NCBI GenBank assembly: GCA_963976055.1
Contig: CAXBJB010000006.1
Location: forward strand, 1 to 64,000
DNA length: 64,000 nucleotides
Direction of reading: 5' to 3'
Source: UBA1479 sp963976055
GTDB lineage: Bacteria; Pseudomonadota; Alphaproteobacteria; Rhodospirillales; Casp-alpha2
A program made the translations under genes and the position numbers. Shown here piece by piece: positions 1 through 8,788 of this stretch (position 1 is its first letter; every line of letters starts with the position of its first letter). A model generated the notes under the pieces. It was not told the origin of the DNA. It made no database searches and saw nothing but the letters and a program-made list of their open reading frames with translations.

Positions 1-62
1 CAGCTCAGACAATGGGTTAAACGTCATCTCAGGTAATTATCTGGGACAGCCCCTATTGGAAA

Positions 63-488
63 TTGAAACGCGGTGAGCGCCCTCGCCCGCGCTCGCGGGA
101 CATCAACCTCATGGATATCCACGACATCGCGCCGTGCCTCTGCGTGCGGGACGTCATCCCGGGTGAAGACGACTTTCTTTGCCGCTATTGGGGGACGCGG
201 CTGACCGATCTGTATGGCGTGGATTGCACCGGCAAGCGGATTGCCGAGGCCTATTCGCCTTCGGGTGCGCGGAATACTCTGGAAATCTACCGTAAGACCC
301 TGGCCTCCGACCGGCCGGTCCGGCTGGTCGGCGACTTGGGGTACGTGGAAAAATCCGAACTGAATTTCTTCGAGGGCGTCTTCCTGCGCCTGGATGGCGA
401 CGACCAGCCGGACAGCCATGTGATTGGGGCGTTCCAGTTCAAATGCGAACTTTGCGCGGCGGACATGGCCAAGCTGGACCTCGGCTAG
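63..488 (+). CDS. PAS-type sensory domain protein
   Basis: Predicted 141-residue cytoplasmic protein resembling the stand-alone PAS_5-like proteins common in Rhodospirillales, with an early R-DINLMDI segment, a central YWGTRLTDLYG segment and a GAFQF ending on the last beta strand. There is no output domain, so it would act as a sensor or adaptor without catalytic activity. The start is uncertain. The TTG at 63 is the first usual start codon after an in-frame stop at 18-20, yet the codons just before it (reading IIWDSPYWK) also look like the conserved N-terminal Trp segment of this family, so translation may begin upstream at a rare codon. It is convergent with the TauE-like gene. The ligand is unknown. 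Confidence 0.6.
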   Translation: MKRGERPRPRSRDINLMDIHDIAPCLCVRDVIPGEDDFLCRYWGTRLTDLYGVDCTGKRIAEAYSPSGARNTLEIYRKTLASDRPVRLVGDLGYVEKSELNFFEGVFLRLDGDDQPDSHVIGAFQFKCELCAADMAKLDLG

Positions 489-497
489 GTTGGCGGC

Positions 498-1238
498 TCA
501 GCCCGGCCAGACGATGGCCACGATCATGGAAATGCCGGAAAACATCAACAGCCCCAGGACCACCTTGTTGAACGAGCTGTCGCCCAGGCGGCCGTAGATT
601 TTGCGCCCGATCCAGGAACCGGCGACTGTGGCCGGGAAGGCAATCAGGGCCACCCGCCCGACTTCCAGCGTCATGAAGCCGCCGATTGCCTGGGTGACTA
701 CGGCAAGCAGCAGGATGGCCGTGTTGTAGCCCTGGAACACGCCGCGCTTTTCATCCTTGGACCAGCCGCGCAGGGTTGCCCAGATGGTCGGCAGCGGGCC
801 GGACAGGCCGGTCAGGCCGCCCAACACCCCACCGCCCAGGCCGACGATGGCATTAGCCAGCTTGCCGCCCCAGGCCAGCCTGGGCGCGGACCGCTGGACC
901 AGGGTGAAGGCGCAATAGAGCACCAGGAAGATCGCGAAGAACAGCTTGAAGCCTTCGACCGAAACCATCGGCAGGATCATCGTGCCGAGCGGCACGCCGA
1001 CCACGCCGCCGACGATGAACGGCAGAACCCGGGGCCAGGAAATGGCATGCCAGATCGCGGGCAGGGTGAAGAACTGGGAAATCAGCGAGCAGATGACGAC
1101 CAGGGGGGCGGCAACCGCTGGCTCGATTACCGTCAGCCAGACCGCCAGGGCCGTCAGGCCCGTTCCGAACCCGGTTAGCCCCGACACGAAGCCGCCCGCG
1201 AGCGCGCCGGCCAGGATGGTGAATTCCAAAATGCCCAT
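498..1238 (-). CDS. TauE/SafE (TSUP) family membrane permease
   Basis: Predicted 246-residue polytopic inner-membrane protein of the sulfite exporter TauE/SafE family. Hydrophobic segments run through the whole length. The two internal family repeats are visible, with GLTGFGTGL near residue 20 and GLTGLSGPLPTIWATL around residue 150. The family moves small organic or sulfur anions; the substrate here cannot be read from sequence. I chose the ATG at 1238 because the protein then begins at the first membrane helix (MGILEFTILAG). An upstream extension from 1331 is Pro-rich and unlike the family. It lies downstream of the ABC exporter on the same strand. Confidence 0.8.
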   Translation of the reverse strand: MGILEFTILAGALAGGFVSGLTGFGTGLTALAVWLTVIEPAVAAPLVVICSLISQFFTLPAIWHAISWPRVLPFIVGGVVGVPLGTMILPMVSVEGFKLFFAIFLVLYCAFTLVQRSAPRLAWGGKLANAIVGLGGGVLGGLTGLSGPLPTIWATLRGWSKDEKRGVFQGYNTAILLLAVVTQAIGGFMTLEVGRVALIAFPATVAGSWIGRKIYGRLGDSSFNKVVLGLLMFSGISMIVAIVWPG

Positions 1239-1349
1239 GGTGTTCCGTGTCGGTCGGGGGGATGGAGGCCCAGGCTTAACGGGGAACGGGCGCGGAATAA
1301 AGAGCCAATGGTTCGGTTTCGGGCGAACCATTAACGGACGGGCGGGGGG

Positions 1350-3230
1350 TTACTCCACCGGGCTTTCGGCGGCGGCGCGCACGCTGATGCCTGGGGCGTC
1401 GTCTGCCAGGGCCTCGCGGGCCTTTTCCTGCTGTTGCTGGCGGGCCCACATGTCGGCGTAGCGCCCGTTCTTCTTCAGCAGGTCCGGGTGGCTGCCGCGT
1501 TCGACGATGCGTCCGGCTTCCAGCACCAGGATCTCGTCGGCATCGACCACGGTCGACAGGCGGTGCGCCACGGTCACTGTGGTGCGGTCCTTGGACACGG
1601 TCTTCAGCGCCTTGACGATGTCCTGCTCGGTCCGCGAGTCGAGGGCCGAGGTCGCCTCGTCGAAGATCAGGATCGCCGGCGCCTTCAGCACCGTGCGGGC
1701 AATGGCCACGCGCTGCTTCTCGCCGCCGGACAGTTTCAGGCCGCGTTCGCCTACCGTGGACTGATAGCCGTCGGGCAGAGCCATGATGAAGTTGTGGATC
1801 TGCGCCGTGCGGGCGGCACCCTCGACCTCGGCCGGGCTGGCGCCGGGGCGACCGTAGGCGATGTTGTAGAACACCGTGTCGTTGAACAGCACCGTGTCCT
1901 GGGGGACCATGCCGATGGCGGCGCGCAAGGACACCTGAGTCAGGTCGCGGACGTCCTGGCCGTCGATGGTGATGCGCCCGCCGGACACGTCATAGAACCG
2001 GAACAACAGGCGCGAAATGGTCGACTTTCCCGAGCCCGAGGGTCCGACGATGGCGACGGTCTTACCCGCCGGCACGGTGAAGGAAATGTCGTGCAGGACC
2101 TGGCGTCGGGCGTCGTAGGCGAAGGACACGTCTTCGAACCGCAATTCGCCGCCCTTGATCGCCAGCGGCACCGCGCCGGGGCTGTCGGCAACCTCGGGAT
2201 GTTCGTCCAGCAGGCGGAACATCTGCTCCATGTCGATCAGCGACTGCTTGATCTCGCGGTAAACGAAGCCCAGGAAGTTGAGCGGCATGTACAACTGGAT
2301 CAGGTAGGCGTTGACCATGGCGAAGTCGCCGATGGTCATGGTGCCGGCGACCACGCCGTCCGCCGCCATCCACATGATCACCGTCAGGCCGACGGCGATG
2401 ATCGCGCCCTGGCCGATGTTGAGCAGCGCCAGGGAGGTGTTGGACTTCACCGCCGCGTCCTCGTAGCGCGCCAGCGCCTTGTCGAAGCGCCTGCCTTCGT
2501 GATCCTCGTTGCCGAAGTACTTCACCGTCTCGAAGTTCAGCAGGCTGTCGATGGCCTTGGTGTTGGCCTCGTTATCGGTGTCGTTCATGGTGCGGCGGAA
2601 CTGGATGCGCCATTCCGTGACGGCCAGCGTCCAGAAGATGTAGATGCCGATGGTCAGAAAGGCGACCAGCGCCATCCAGATGCCGAACAGATACCACAGG
2701 ATGCCGCAGGTCAGGACGACCTCGACCAGGGTCGGCACGACGTTGAACAGCATGAAGCGCAGCAGGAATTCGATGCCCTTGGTGCCGCGTTCCACGGCGC
2801 GGCTGACGCCGCCGGTCTTGCGGTCCAGGTGAAAGCGCAGGCTGAGCCGGTGCAGGTGGCGGAAGGTCTTGAGCCCGGCCTGGCGGATGGCGCGTTGGGC
2901 GACCTTGGCGAACACGGCGTCGCGCAGTTCGCCCAGCGCCTGGGACAGCACGCGGGCGATGCCGTAGGCGATCAGGATCGTGACCGGCACGACGATCACC
3001 GCGCCGTCCTTCATGTCCAGGGCGTCGATCGCCTGTTTGTAGACATAAGGAACGGCGACGCTCGCCCCTTTCGCCGCGGCAAGGAAAATCATGGCGAGCA
3101 CGACGCGCAGGCGCAGCGCCTGTTCCCCGGCGGGCCACAGGTAGGGCGCCAGGGTCTTGATGGTCTGCCAGTCGTTCCGGCGGGGACTGTTGGCGGGGTC
3201 AGCGTGATCGCGCCGCATGGGCCGTGTCAT
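1350..3230 (-). CDS. ATM1/HMT1-type ABC exporter, fused permease and ATPase
   Basis: A 626-residue half-transporter with an N-terminal six-helix exporter domain (about residues 40-330) and a C-terminal ATPase domain. Visible are Walker A GPSGSGKST near 396-404, signature LSGGE near 500-504, Walker B ILIFDEATSALD near 521-532 and the switch His in TVAHRLS. The ATPase sequence (ERGLKLSGGEKQR) and the loop with FETVKYFGNE are typical of the mitochondrial ATM1 and bacterial Atm1/HMT1 branch, which exports glutathione conjugates or glutathione-metal complexes. It should work as a homodimer in the inner membrane. It is divergent from the response regulator at 3452. The substrate assignment is family inference. 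Confidence 0.87.
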   Translation of the reverse strand: MTRPMRRDHADPANSPRRNDWQTIKTLAPYLWPAGEQALRLRVVLAMIFLAAAKGASVAVPYVYKQAIDALDMKDGAVIVVPVTILIAYGIARVLSQALGELRDAVFAKVAQRAIRQAGLKTFRHLHRLSLRFHLDRKTGGVSRAVERGTKGIEFLLRFMLFNVVPTLVEVVLTCGILWYLFGIWMALVAFLTIGIYIFWTLAVTEWRIQFRRTMNDTDNEANTKAIDSLLNFETVKYFGNEDHEGRRFDKALARYEDAAVKSNTSLALLNIGQGAIIAVGLTVIMWMAADGVVAGTMTIGDFAMVNAYLIQLYMPLNFLGFVYREIKQSLIDMEQMFRLLDEHPEVADSPGAVPLAIKGGELRFEDVSFAYDARRQVLHDISFTVPAGKTVAIVGPSGSGKSTISRLLFRFYDVSGGRITIDGQDVRDLTQVSLRAAIGMVPQDTVLFNDTVFYNIAYGRPGASPAEVEGAARTAQIHNFIMALPDGYQSTVGERGLKLSGGEKQRVAIARTVLKAPAILIFDEATSALDSRTEQDIVKALKTVSKDRTTVTVAHRLSTVVDADEILVLEAGRIVERGSHPDLLKKNGRYADMWARQQQQEKAREALADDAPGISVRAAAESPVE

Positions 3231-3451
3231 CCTGAAAAAGAAATCGGTTCATATAGTTGGGATTGCGAGGGCGGATCGCAAGCGGCGATGTCGACTTAAG
3301 TCATATAAGGGACATCGAACAATCCGTGTATAAGCCGGGTCAAATGCACCAACCATCAAATAACGCGCCCGAAATCGTGCTCCAGTGTTCAGGTTTTTGT
3401 CAGTTTAAGCTGTAGGATTGCCCTTGGGGTCAAAAGTTTGGATAGTGATCT

Positions 3452-4006
3452 ATGAGCCTTGAAACAAATTGGGGAGCCACCCCGGCATCCGCCGGTCACA
3501 AAGCATCGATGAGCGACGGATACGATTTCAGCGCATTGCGGATTTTGGTGGTGGACGACAGTTTCCACATGCGCGAGCTTGTACGTACGTTCCTTGAGGG
3601 ATTCGGGATCAAGGAAGTCACGGTGTCGTCCGACGCCGAGGAAGCCTATGACCTTGTGGTCAATCTGGATCCGGACCTGATCATCACCGATTGGAACATG
3701 GCGCCCGTGTCGGGGCTGGAGTTCGTTGAACGTATCCGCAAGGGCGCCAACGTGCCCAACCGATTCGTGCCGATCATCATGCTGACCGGCTACACGGAAA
3801 TGAAGCGGGTCGAGGAAGCGCGCGATGCCGGCATCAATTCCTTCCTGGCCAAGCCGATCTCGGCGGCGTCGCTGTACAAGCGTCTGGTTACCTCGGTGCA
3901 GGACAAGCGCCAGTACGTGGAATCCACGGGCGGCTATTTCGGCCCCGACCGCCGGTCATCCAAGCGGCGGGAATTCCGCGGCAAGGAACGGCGCGCCAGC
4001 GAATAA
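3452..4006 (+). CDS. Single-domain response regulator with GPDRR tail
   Basis: A 184-residue CheY-like receiver. The acidic pair is D35-D36 (ILVVDDS), the phospho-acceptor is D80 (IITDWNM), the switch Thr is T112 (MLTGY) and the conserved Lys is K134 (FLAKP). After the receiver comes a basic tail with FGPDRRSSKRRE and no DNA-binding domain. A similar GPDRR tail ends the second receiver of this window at 36078-36605. The next gene, 9 bases downstream, encodes an Hpt-like protein, so the two probably form a phosphotransfer pair. The receiver is preceded by about 25 residues of less conserved sequence; an internal ATG at codon 20 is an alternative start. Confidence 0.88.
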   Translation: MSLETNWGATPASAGHKASMSDGYDFSALRILVVDDSFHMRELVRTFLEGFGIKEVTVSSDAEEAYDLVVNLDPDLIITDWNMAPVSGLEFVERIRKGANVPNRFVPIIMLTGYTEMKRVEEARDAGINSFLAKPISAASLYKRLVTSVQDKRQYVESTGGYFGPDRRSSKRREFRGKERRASE

Positions 4007-4015
4007 GATGTAGTC

Positions 4016-4501
4016 ATGGCAGAAACCCGCTTCCTGAAACCGCAGAAACACATCAGCCAGAAGGTTCGCCCCGGTGGGCCGTCCATGGAACAGGCCATCC
4101 TGCAGGCGGTGAATGCCGCCGACGACCTGATCGGGCAATATCAGGGCTGGGCGGTGGATGACCTGGAAAAACTCTGGCAGTCCTTCGTCGAGACCTCGCG
4201 GTCCGGGCGGGCCGACCCGTTGCGCCTCAAGCAGCTTTACGACATGACCCACGAGGCCCGCGGCCAGGGCGGCAGCTTCGGCTTTCCCCTGATTTCCGTG
4301 GTCGGTGATTCGATGTGCAAGTATCTGGAAGGGCGGCCACGCCTGAAGGCCCGTGACCTCGACGTCATTCGCGTGCACATCATGGCCATGAAGGCCGTGT
4401 TCCGGCAGGGCCTGAAGGGCCATCAGGGCGCGCTGAGCAAGGAACTGCACGAGCTTCTCGGCATGTTCCGCGCCAAGGTCGCGCAACAGCAGGCCGGCTG
4501 A
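4016..4501 (+). CDS. Hpt-like phosphotransfer protein
   Basis: A 161-residue, mostly helical, cytoplasmic protein. The segment around H79 (DMTHEARGQGGSFGF) has the pattern of the Hpt phosphorylation site (H-x-x-[KR]-G-x-[GS]-x-x-[FL]-G), followed by helices ending in a basic, Gln-rich tail. It starts 9 bases after the response regulator, so the two are almost certainly co-transcribed. A role as phospho-donor or sink for that receiver follows from context. The N-terminal 35 residues are basic and without known motif; an internal Met at codon 24 is another possible start. Confidence 0.65.
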   Translation: MAETRFLKPQKHISQKVRPGGPSMEQAILQAVNAADDLIGQYQGWAVDDLEKLWQSFVETSRSGRADPLRLKQLYDMTHEARGQGGSFGFPLISVVGDSMCKYLEGRPRLKARDLDVIRVHIMAMKAVFRQGLKGHQGALSKELHELLGMFRAKVAQQQAG

Positions 4502-4535
4502 CGCCGGCCCGCTGCCGCATCCTCAAGAGTATTTC

Positions 4536-4817
4536 TTAGAATTCAGCCCGTTCAAGGAACCCGGTCTGCGCCACATGGGCGTCGAAGATCAGGTAATCGC
4601 GCACCTTGTAGCGGCGCGCCAGTTCCCGTTCGGCGGCCTTGAAGGGGTTTTCGCCCCGCCGCGCGGCGAAGGTCCGTGTCATGCGGCGGCCGAGCGCGCG
4701 GTTCTTCAGCACGGGATAGTAGGTGACCTCGACCGTTTCCCGGTCGGGCTGGGTGGTGTCGGTGTCGAAGCCGGTATCCGGCTGCGGGAGGGCTTGGGCT
4801 TGGCGGTGGGCGTTCAT
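4536..4817 (-). CDS. Small protein under a LexA-type promoter, function unknown
   Basis: A 93-residue protein without signal peptide or membrane segment. The second half is charged and helix-forming (NPFKAAERELARRYKVRDYL). I recognise no domain. The ATG at 4817 is chosen because GGAG lies about six bases upstream; a TTG at 4829 would extend it by four residues. Its promoter region carries a GTTC-N7-GTTC sequence (4845-4859), the alphaproteobacterial LexA operator, set between a -35-like TTGACG and a -10-like element. It is therefore probably DNA-damage inducible and could be a small SOS effector. Function is unknown; the regulatory call is stronger than the product call. Confidence 0.7.
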   Translation of the reverse strand: MNAHRQAQALPQPDTGFDTDTTQPDRETVEVTYYPVLKNRALGRRMTRTFAARRGENPFKAAERELARRYKVRDYLIFDAHVAQTGFLERAEF

Positions 4818-4839
4818 GGCAAACTCCAATCTGACCCTT

Positions 4840-4868
4840 AAGATGTTCTCTTTTTGTTCTTACGTCAA
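4840..4868 (-). promoter_or_regulatory. LexA box inside a sigma70-like promoter
   Basis: On the plus strand GTTC at 4845-4848 and GTTC at 4856-4859 are separated by seven bases (TCTTTTT), matching the direct-repeat SOS box known for alphaproteobacterial LexA. Read on the minus strand, TTGACG (4868-4863) and CATCTT (4845-4840) are 17 bases apart, so the box fills the spacer between -35 and -10 elements. This is a classic repressor position, about 28 bases from the start codon of the 93-residue gene. No plus-strand gene begins nearby. Confidence 0.75.
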
Positions 4869-5106
4869 GGGCCTGTGGATAACTACGCTTGCGGGGCTTC
4901 ACATTCAATAGACCTTAAGTATGTATGCCCTTAGTACGGGGTATATATGGCTTAATTGTGACCATTTATGGCTATATATTGTGTTTATGCGCTGAAATGG
5001 CATATGGGCTGCCGAATTCGCATACCTCACAGCCGGCGCGCCGCGGCGGGCGGGCGTCGGCGCGGCCCGTTGCGGCCGTCGAAACGGATGGATTCGTGGG
5101 GTTCCG

Positions 5107-5694
5107 TTAGCGCGGTGCGGTTCTGCGGGCCGCATGGGCCAGGCGGTCGACCGCTTCCGGATGGGGATCGTAAGCGCCGGTCCGGATGTAGTGCTCGATG
5201 GTCGGGCAGAGCCGCTTGACGAAGGCGTCCCGTGGCATGGCGTCATGGGCTTGGCGGGCGCTGTCCCGGCCGGGCGTCAGACGGTCGAGGATCCGTGCCG
5301 CGTCGGCGATGATGGCGGCATGGCGGGCCTGCCAACGCACGATGTCGCGACGCATGTCGGTGGCGCAATCGCGCTGGGCGCGGGTCAGCAGGCTGTCGTA
5401 GCTGTCGATCATCGCCGCATAGACGAAGGCCTTTTGCGTGTCGGTCAGGCGCATGGCGTCGGGCACGCGGCCGTCCGTCGTCAGGGTCAGCTTGGTCGGA
5501 ATGCCGCGCCGGGTGAACGTGGCCGGGTTCCAGTCGTAGGCCCCGTCCAGGGCGGTATCCGGCTCACCCATGGCGGGCTCAACCGCAACTTGGGGGCCGA
5601 CGACGGCCGGATGGTCTGCGACGATGCCCAGGAGCACCCGCAGGACGCCGAGAAACAGGATGCCTAATATTAAAAATCGCTCAATAGGTGTCAT
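5107..5694 (-). CDS. Membrane-anchored periplasmic protein, function unknown
   Basis: Predicted 195 residues. A hydrophobic N-terminal segment (FLILGILFLGVLRVLLGIV, about residues 7-25) would act as a membrane anchor or uncleaved signal. The rest is soluble and mainly helical, with an AFVYAAMIDSYDSLLTRAQRDC segment and a C-terminal region containing a second Cys (RLCPTIEHY). No catalytic motif or family is recognised. It lies about 60 bases beyond the start of the transglutaminase-like gene boundary at 5755 and shares its strand, so co-transcription is possible. Confidence 0.6.
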   Translation of the reverse strand: MTPIERFLILGILFLGVLRVLLGIVADHPAVVGPQVAVEPAMGEPDTALDGAYDWNPATFTRRGIPTKLTLTTDGRVPDAMRLTDTQKAFVYAAMIDSYDSLLTRAQRDCATDMRRDIVRWQARHAAIIADAARILDRLTPGRDSARQAHDAMPRDAFVKRLCPTIEHYIRTGAYDPHPEAVDRLAHAARRTAPR

Positions 5695-5754
5695 TGAACG
5701 ACTTTAGGGAACTCGGTCGGAAATGGCGATGGTAGGGGGACGCGAAATTGCAGA

Positions 5755-7059
5755 TCATCGACGTATAGACCGGACGAGCATCATGCCGATGCTGATGAGC
5801 GCGGCCAGGATGGTTGCCAGGCGCAGCCAATGGAATGTGTAGCCGCGTTGTAGCCCGATATACAGCGTCGGTTCAAACAGATAGCGCCGTAGGCGATACG
5901 TCAGTTTTGTCGCAAACGGCGGGTTTATTTGATGAGCGAACCGATCATGCGCACCCCAATATTGCAGGATTGCATTGCGTGTGAATACACCCGCCAAGCT
6001 ATGGCGTATGTCGGCGGAAAGGGGGGCGCGGGGTTCTCCGGATGCGGCGAGACGGGTCGACCATTTCGCCGCCGTATCGGATAGGGCGCCGCTGGAAATC
6101 AGGAACAGCATGTCGGCGGCGTTCAGCACGCGGTCGTTAGGACCGGTCAGATAGTCGATATTATGGCTTAGATCCGAATAGGCCCAACGGCCTTGTTCGG
6201 CCACGAAGCTTTCCGTGAATGCATGACTGCTCATAAGGACACCGTCGATGGTTCGTCCGGACCAAACCAATCGTGTCGGCACCCCGGCAACGTTCAACAG
6301 AAAGGCTTTCATCAAGGCGCGTTGGCGGCAGAACAGGGGAACCCCTTTTTCCTTGGCCACGTTCAGAACCTGCATCGGCGACATGGTGTCCAGATCGGCG
6401 GGAGGTTGACCTGATTTTATGCGCGCAATGAGGCCGACCGAGACGGCGGTGATTTTCTCGCGCGACGTCATGTCTGGCGTGACACCAATGCGGTTGAGAA
6501 ACTGCCGAGCCTGTGCCGTATCGGCGGCGGGATAATCCTCAAGCGGCGGTATCCAGCGTGTGAAATCGGGGCCGGCCTGCGGAGCGACCTCCAAGGGCGC
6601 GCGATACAGATTGATCAAATCCGGGTGCGGCGCGTCTGTTGGTGCATCGGCCTGCGGTGTAAAGGCGATATCGAATTCCAGGGGGCGCGGAATGATCAAA
6701 TCGCGGCAATCCAGGGGATCGACCTGATATATGTGACGGCCCGGCGCGAGGGTGATGATAGGGGTCGGGCTGTCGATGGTTTGCGTTGCGCCGTCGTCGC
6801 GGGCAACCCGCCAGCGCTCGCACGCGCCGACGTTGGTCAGGCGTACGGTCAGGCGGTTGCCGTTTTTGTCGAAACCGGAAATGCGGGCCCCTGCAGAGGG
6901 GGGCGGGGCGTAAATATCGCCGAGGGTCGCAGGTTGATATTCAAGCCATAAGAGGTCGCTGCGAAAGACGAAGACGGCAATTGCGGCGGCACCGCTTAGG
7001 CATGCGGCAAGAAACCAGAACGGTGCGGCGGCGTAGGCCATTTTAAGTGGCGTTGGCAA
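5755..7059 (-). CDS. Membrane-anchored transglutaminase-like protein
   Basis: Predicted 434 residues with an N-terminal membrane helix (about 10-30) and a second one near the C-terminus (LRLATILAALISIGMMLV). The middle carries the transglutaminase/cysteine-protease-like order Cys-His-Asp: a Cys in GVPLFCRQRALMKAFLLN, a His in MSSHAFTESFV and an Asp in YSDLSHNIDYL. Such domains act as peptidases, amidases or cross-linking enzymes. The orientation of the two helices would place the domain on the periplasmic side. The region between residues 50 and 130 looks like a beta-rich module. The substrate is not predictable. The triad assignment is by eye. Confidence 0.62.
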   Translation of the reverse strand: MPTPLKMAYAAAPFWFLAACLSGAAAIAVFVFRSDLLWLEYQPATLGDIYAPPPSAGARISGFDKNGNRLTVRLTNVGACERWRVARDDGATQTIDSPTPIITLAPGRHIYQVDPLDCRDLIIPRPLEFDIAFTPQADAPTDAPHPDLINLYRAPLEVAPQAGPDFTRWIPPLEDYPAADTAQARQFLNRIGVTPDMTSREKITAVSVGLIARIKSGQPPADLDTMSPMQVLNVAKEKGVPLFCRQRALMKAFLLNVAGVPTRLVWSGRTIDGVLMSSHAFTESFVAEQGRWAYSDLSHNIDYLTGPNDRVLNAADMLFLISSGALSDTAAKWSTRLAASGEPRAPLSADIRHSLAGVFTRNAILQYWGAHDRFAHQINPPFATKLTYRLRRYLFEPTLYIGLQRGYTFHWLRLATILAALISIGMMLVRSIRR

Positions 7060-7096
7060 GGCTGTTCGCTCCGGTTGGATGGCCGGCTGCGCTCGG

Positions 7097-8689
7097 TTAT
7101 TCCCACTCGATGGTGCCGGGCGGCTTGGACGTCACGTCGTAGACGACGCGGTTGATGCCTTTGACCTCGTTGATGATGCGGTTGGCCGTGCGGCCGAGGA
7201 ATTCGTGGTCGAAGGGGTAGTAGTCCGCGGTCATGCCGTCGGTCGAGGTCACGGCGCGCAGCGCGCAGACGAAATCGTAGGTCCGGGCGTCGCCCATCAC
7301 GCCCACGGTCTGCACCGGCAGCAGCACGGCGAAGGCCTGCCAGATGGTATCGTACAGCCCGGCATTGCGGATTTCTTCCAGGTAGATCACGTCGGCCTTG
7401 CGCAGGATGTCGAGCTTGTCGCGCGAGATCGCACCCGGAATGCGGATCGCCAGGCCGGGGCCCGGGAAGGGGTGGCGGCCGACGAAGGTTTCGGGCAGGC
7501 CGAGTTCGCGGCCGAGTGCGCGGACTTCGTCCTTGAACAGTTCGCGCAAGGGTTCGACCAAGGCCATGTCCATGCGTTCGGGCAGGCCGCCCACGTTGTG
7601 GTGCGACTTGATGGTGACCGAGGGTCCGCCGGTGAACGACACGCTTTCGATGACGTCCGGGTACAGTGTGCCCTGGGCCAGGAACTTGGCACCGCCGACG
7701 TTTTTGGCCTCTTCCTCGAACACGTCGATGAACAGCTTGCCGATGGTTTTGCGCTTGACCTCGGGGTCGGTCACGCCGTCCAGTTCGCCCAGGAACAGGT
7801 CCGAGGCGTCGCGGTGGACGAGGGGGATGTTGTAGGTATCGCGGAATAGGGAGACGACCTGATCGGCCTCGCCTTCCCGCATCAGGCCGTGATCGACGAA
7901 CACGCAGGTCAGCTGGTCGCCGATCGCCTCGTGCAGCAGCACGGCGACGACCGATGAATCGACGCCGCCGGACAGGCCGCAGATCACCCGGCCCGTGCCG
8001 ACCTGGTCGCGCACCTTCTGGATCGCTTCGTCCTTGAACGCAGCCATGGTCCAGTCGCCGGCGCAGCCCGCGATCTTATGCACGAAGTTGGCCAGCAATT
8101 TGGCCCCGTCGGGGGTGTGCACGACCTCGGGGTGGAACTGCACGCCGAACATGCGCCCGCTTTCGTGGGCGATGGCGGCGAAGGGCGAACCGTCGGACAC
8201 GGCCACGGGGCGGAAGCCCGCGGGCACGCGGATGATCTTGTCGCCGTGGCTCATCCACACCTGGTGCTTTTCGCCCTTGGCCCACACACCCGCGAACAGG
8301 GGGCAGTCCTCGGTCACCTGGATGAAGGCGCGGCCGAATTCCCGGTGGTTGGAGGGCTCGACCTCGCCGCCGGTCTGGGCGACCATGGTCTGCTCGCCGT
8401 AACAGATGCCGAGCACGGGCAGGTCGCCCACGGCCGAGGCCGCGTCGAACAGGGCCTGAGGGGCGCGGGGGGTCGTCTGTTCATGGACGGAAGCCGGGCC
8501 GCCCGACAGAATCACGCCCTTGGGGCCGAAGGCCCGGATGAAGGCTTCGTCGACGGCATTGAAGGGGTGGATTTCGCAGTAAACGCCCGATTCCCGGACC
8601 CGGCGCGCGATCAATTGCGTCACCTGAGAGCCGAAATCGACGATCAGGATTTTTTCCGCGTGAAGATCGGGGTGCGACGCCTGAGACAT
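7097..8689 (-). CDS. guaA: GMP synthase, glutamine-hydrolysing
   Basis: A 530-residue enzyme converting XMP to GMP with glutamine and ATP, the last step of guanine nucleotide synthesis. The N-terminal class I amidotransferase domain shows the nucleophile segment GICYGEQ and the HPE of FHPEVVHTP. The PP-loop ATP pyrophosphatase motif SGGVDSSV lies near residue 240, followed by the C-terminal dimerisation domain ending in PPGTIEWE. Length and order fit bacterial GuaA. guaB, the preceding enzyme, is also in this window, about 24 kb away on the same strand. The 5' neighbour at 8789 is on the same strand about 100 bases away. Confidence 0.97.
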   Translation of the reverse strand: MSQASHPDLHAEKILIVDFGSQVTQLIARRVRESGVYCEIHPFNAVDEAFIRAFGPKGVILSGGPASVHEQTTPRAPQALFDAASAVGDLPVLGICYGEQTMVAQTGGEVEPSNHREFGRAFIQVTEDCPLFAGVWAKGEKHQVWMSHGDKIIRVPAGFRPVAVSDGSPFAAIAHESGRMFGVQFHPEVVHTPDGAKLLANFVHKIAGCAGDWTMAAFKDEAIQKVRDQVGTGRVICGLSGGVDSSVVAVLLHEAIGDQLTCVFVDHGLMREGEADQVVSLFRDTYNIPLVHRDASDLFLGELDGVTDPEVKRKTIGKLFIDVFEEEAKNVGGAKFLAQGTLYPDVIESVSFTGGPSVTIKSHHNVGGLPERMDMALVEPLRELFKDEVRALGRELGLPETFVGRHPFPGPGLAIRIPGAISRDKLDILRKADVIYLEEIRNAGLYDTIWQAFAVLLPVQTVGVMGDARTYDFVCALRAVTSTDGMTADYYPFDHEFLGRTANRIINEVKGINRVVYDVTSKPPGTIEWE

Positions 8690-8788
8690 GGGGTGCTTCT
8701 ATCGCGAACCACCCCCCGAGTCACGCTCCGAGATGTCCCGACACAAAGGAAAAATCCGTTGGGGAACCGGGGGCGGGCGGCGCCCCGC

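Noticed and set aside
1434..3299. Long plus-strand reading frame opposite the ABC exporter
   Set aside because: It is antisense to a gene with all ABC motifs and its translation is Gly/Asp/His-rich low-complexity sequence; a shadow of GC-rich codon use.
4870..5040. AT-rich stretch with a DnaA-box-like TGTGGATAA at 4874-4882, possible replication origin
   Set aside because: Only one box is present and none of the usual origin neighbours (hemE, dnaA, dnaN, parAB) are near. The AT-rich part is more likely promoter sequence of the LexA-controlled gene or an island remnant.
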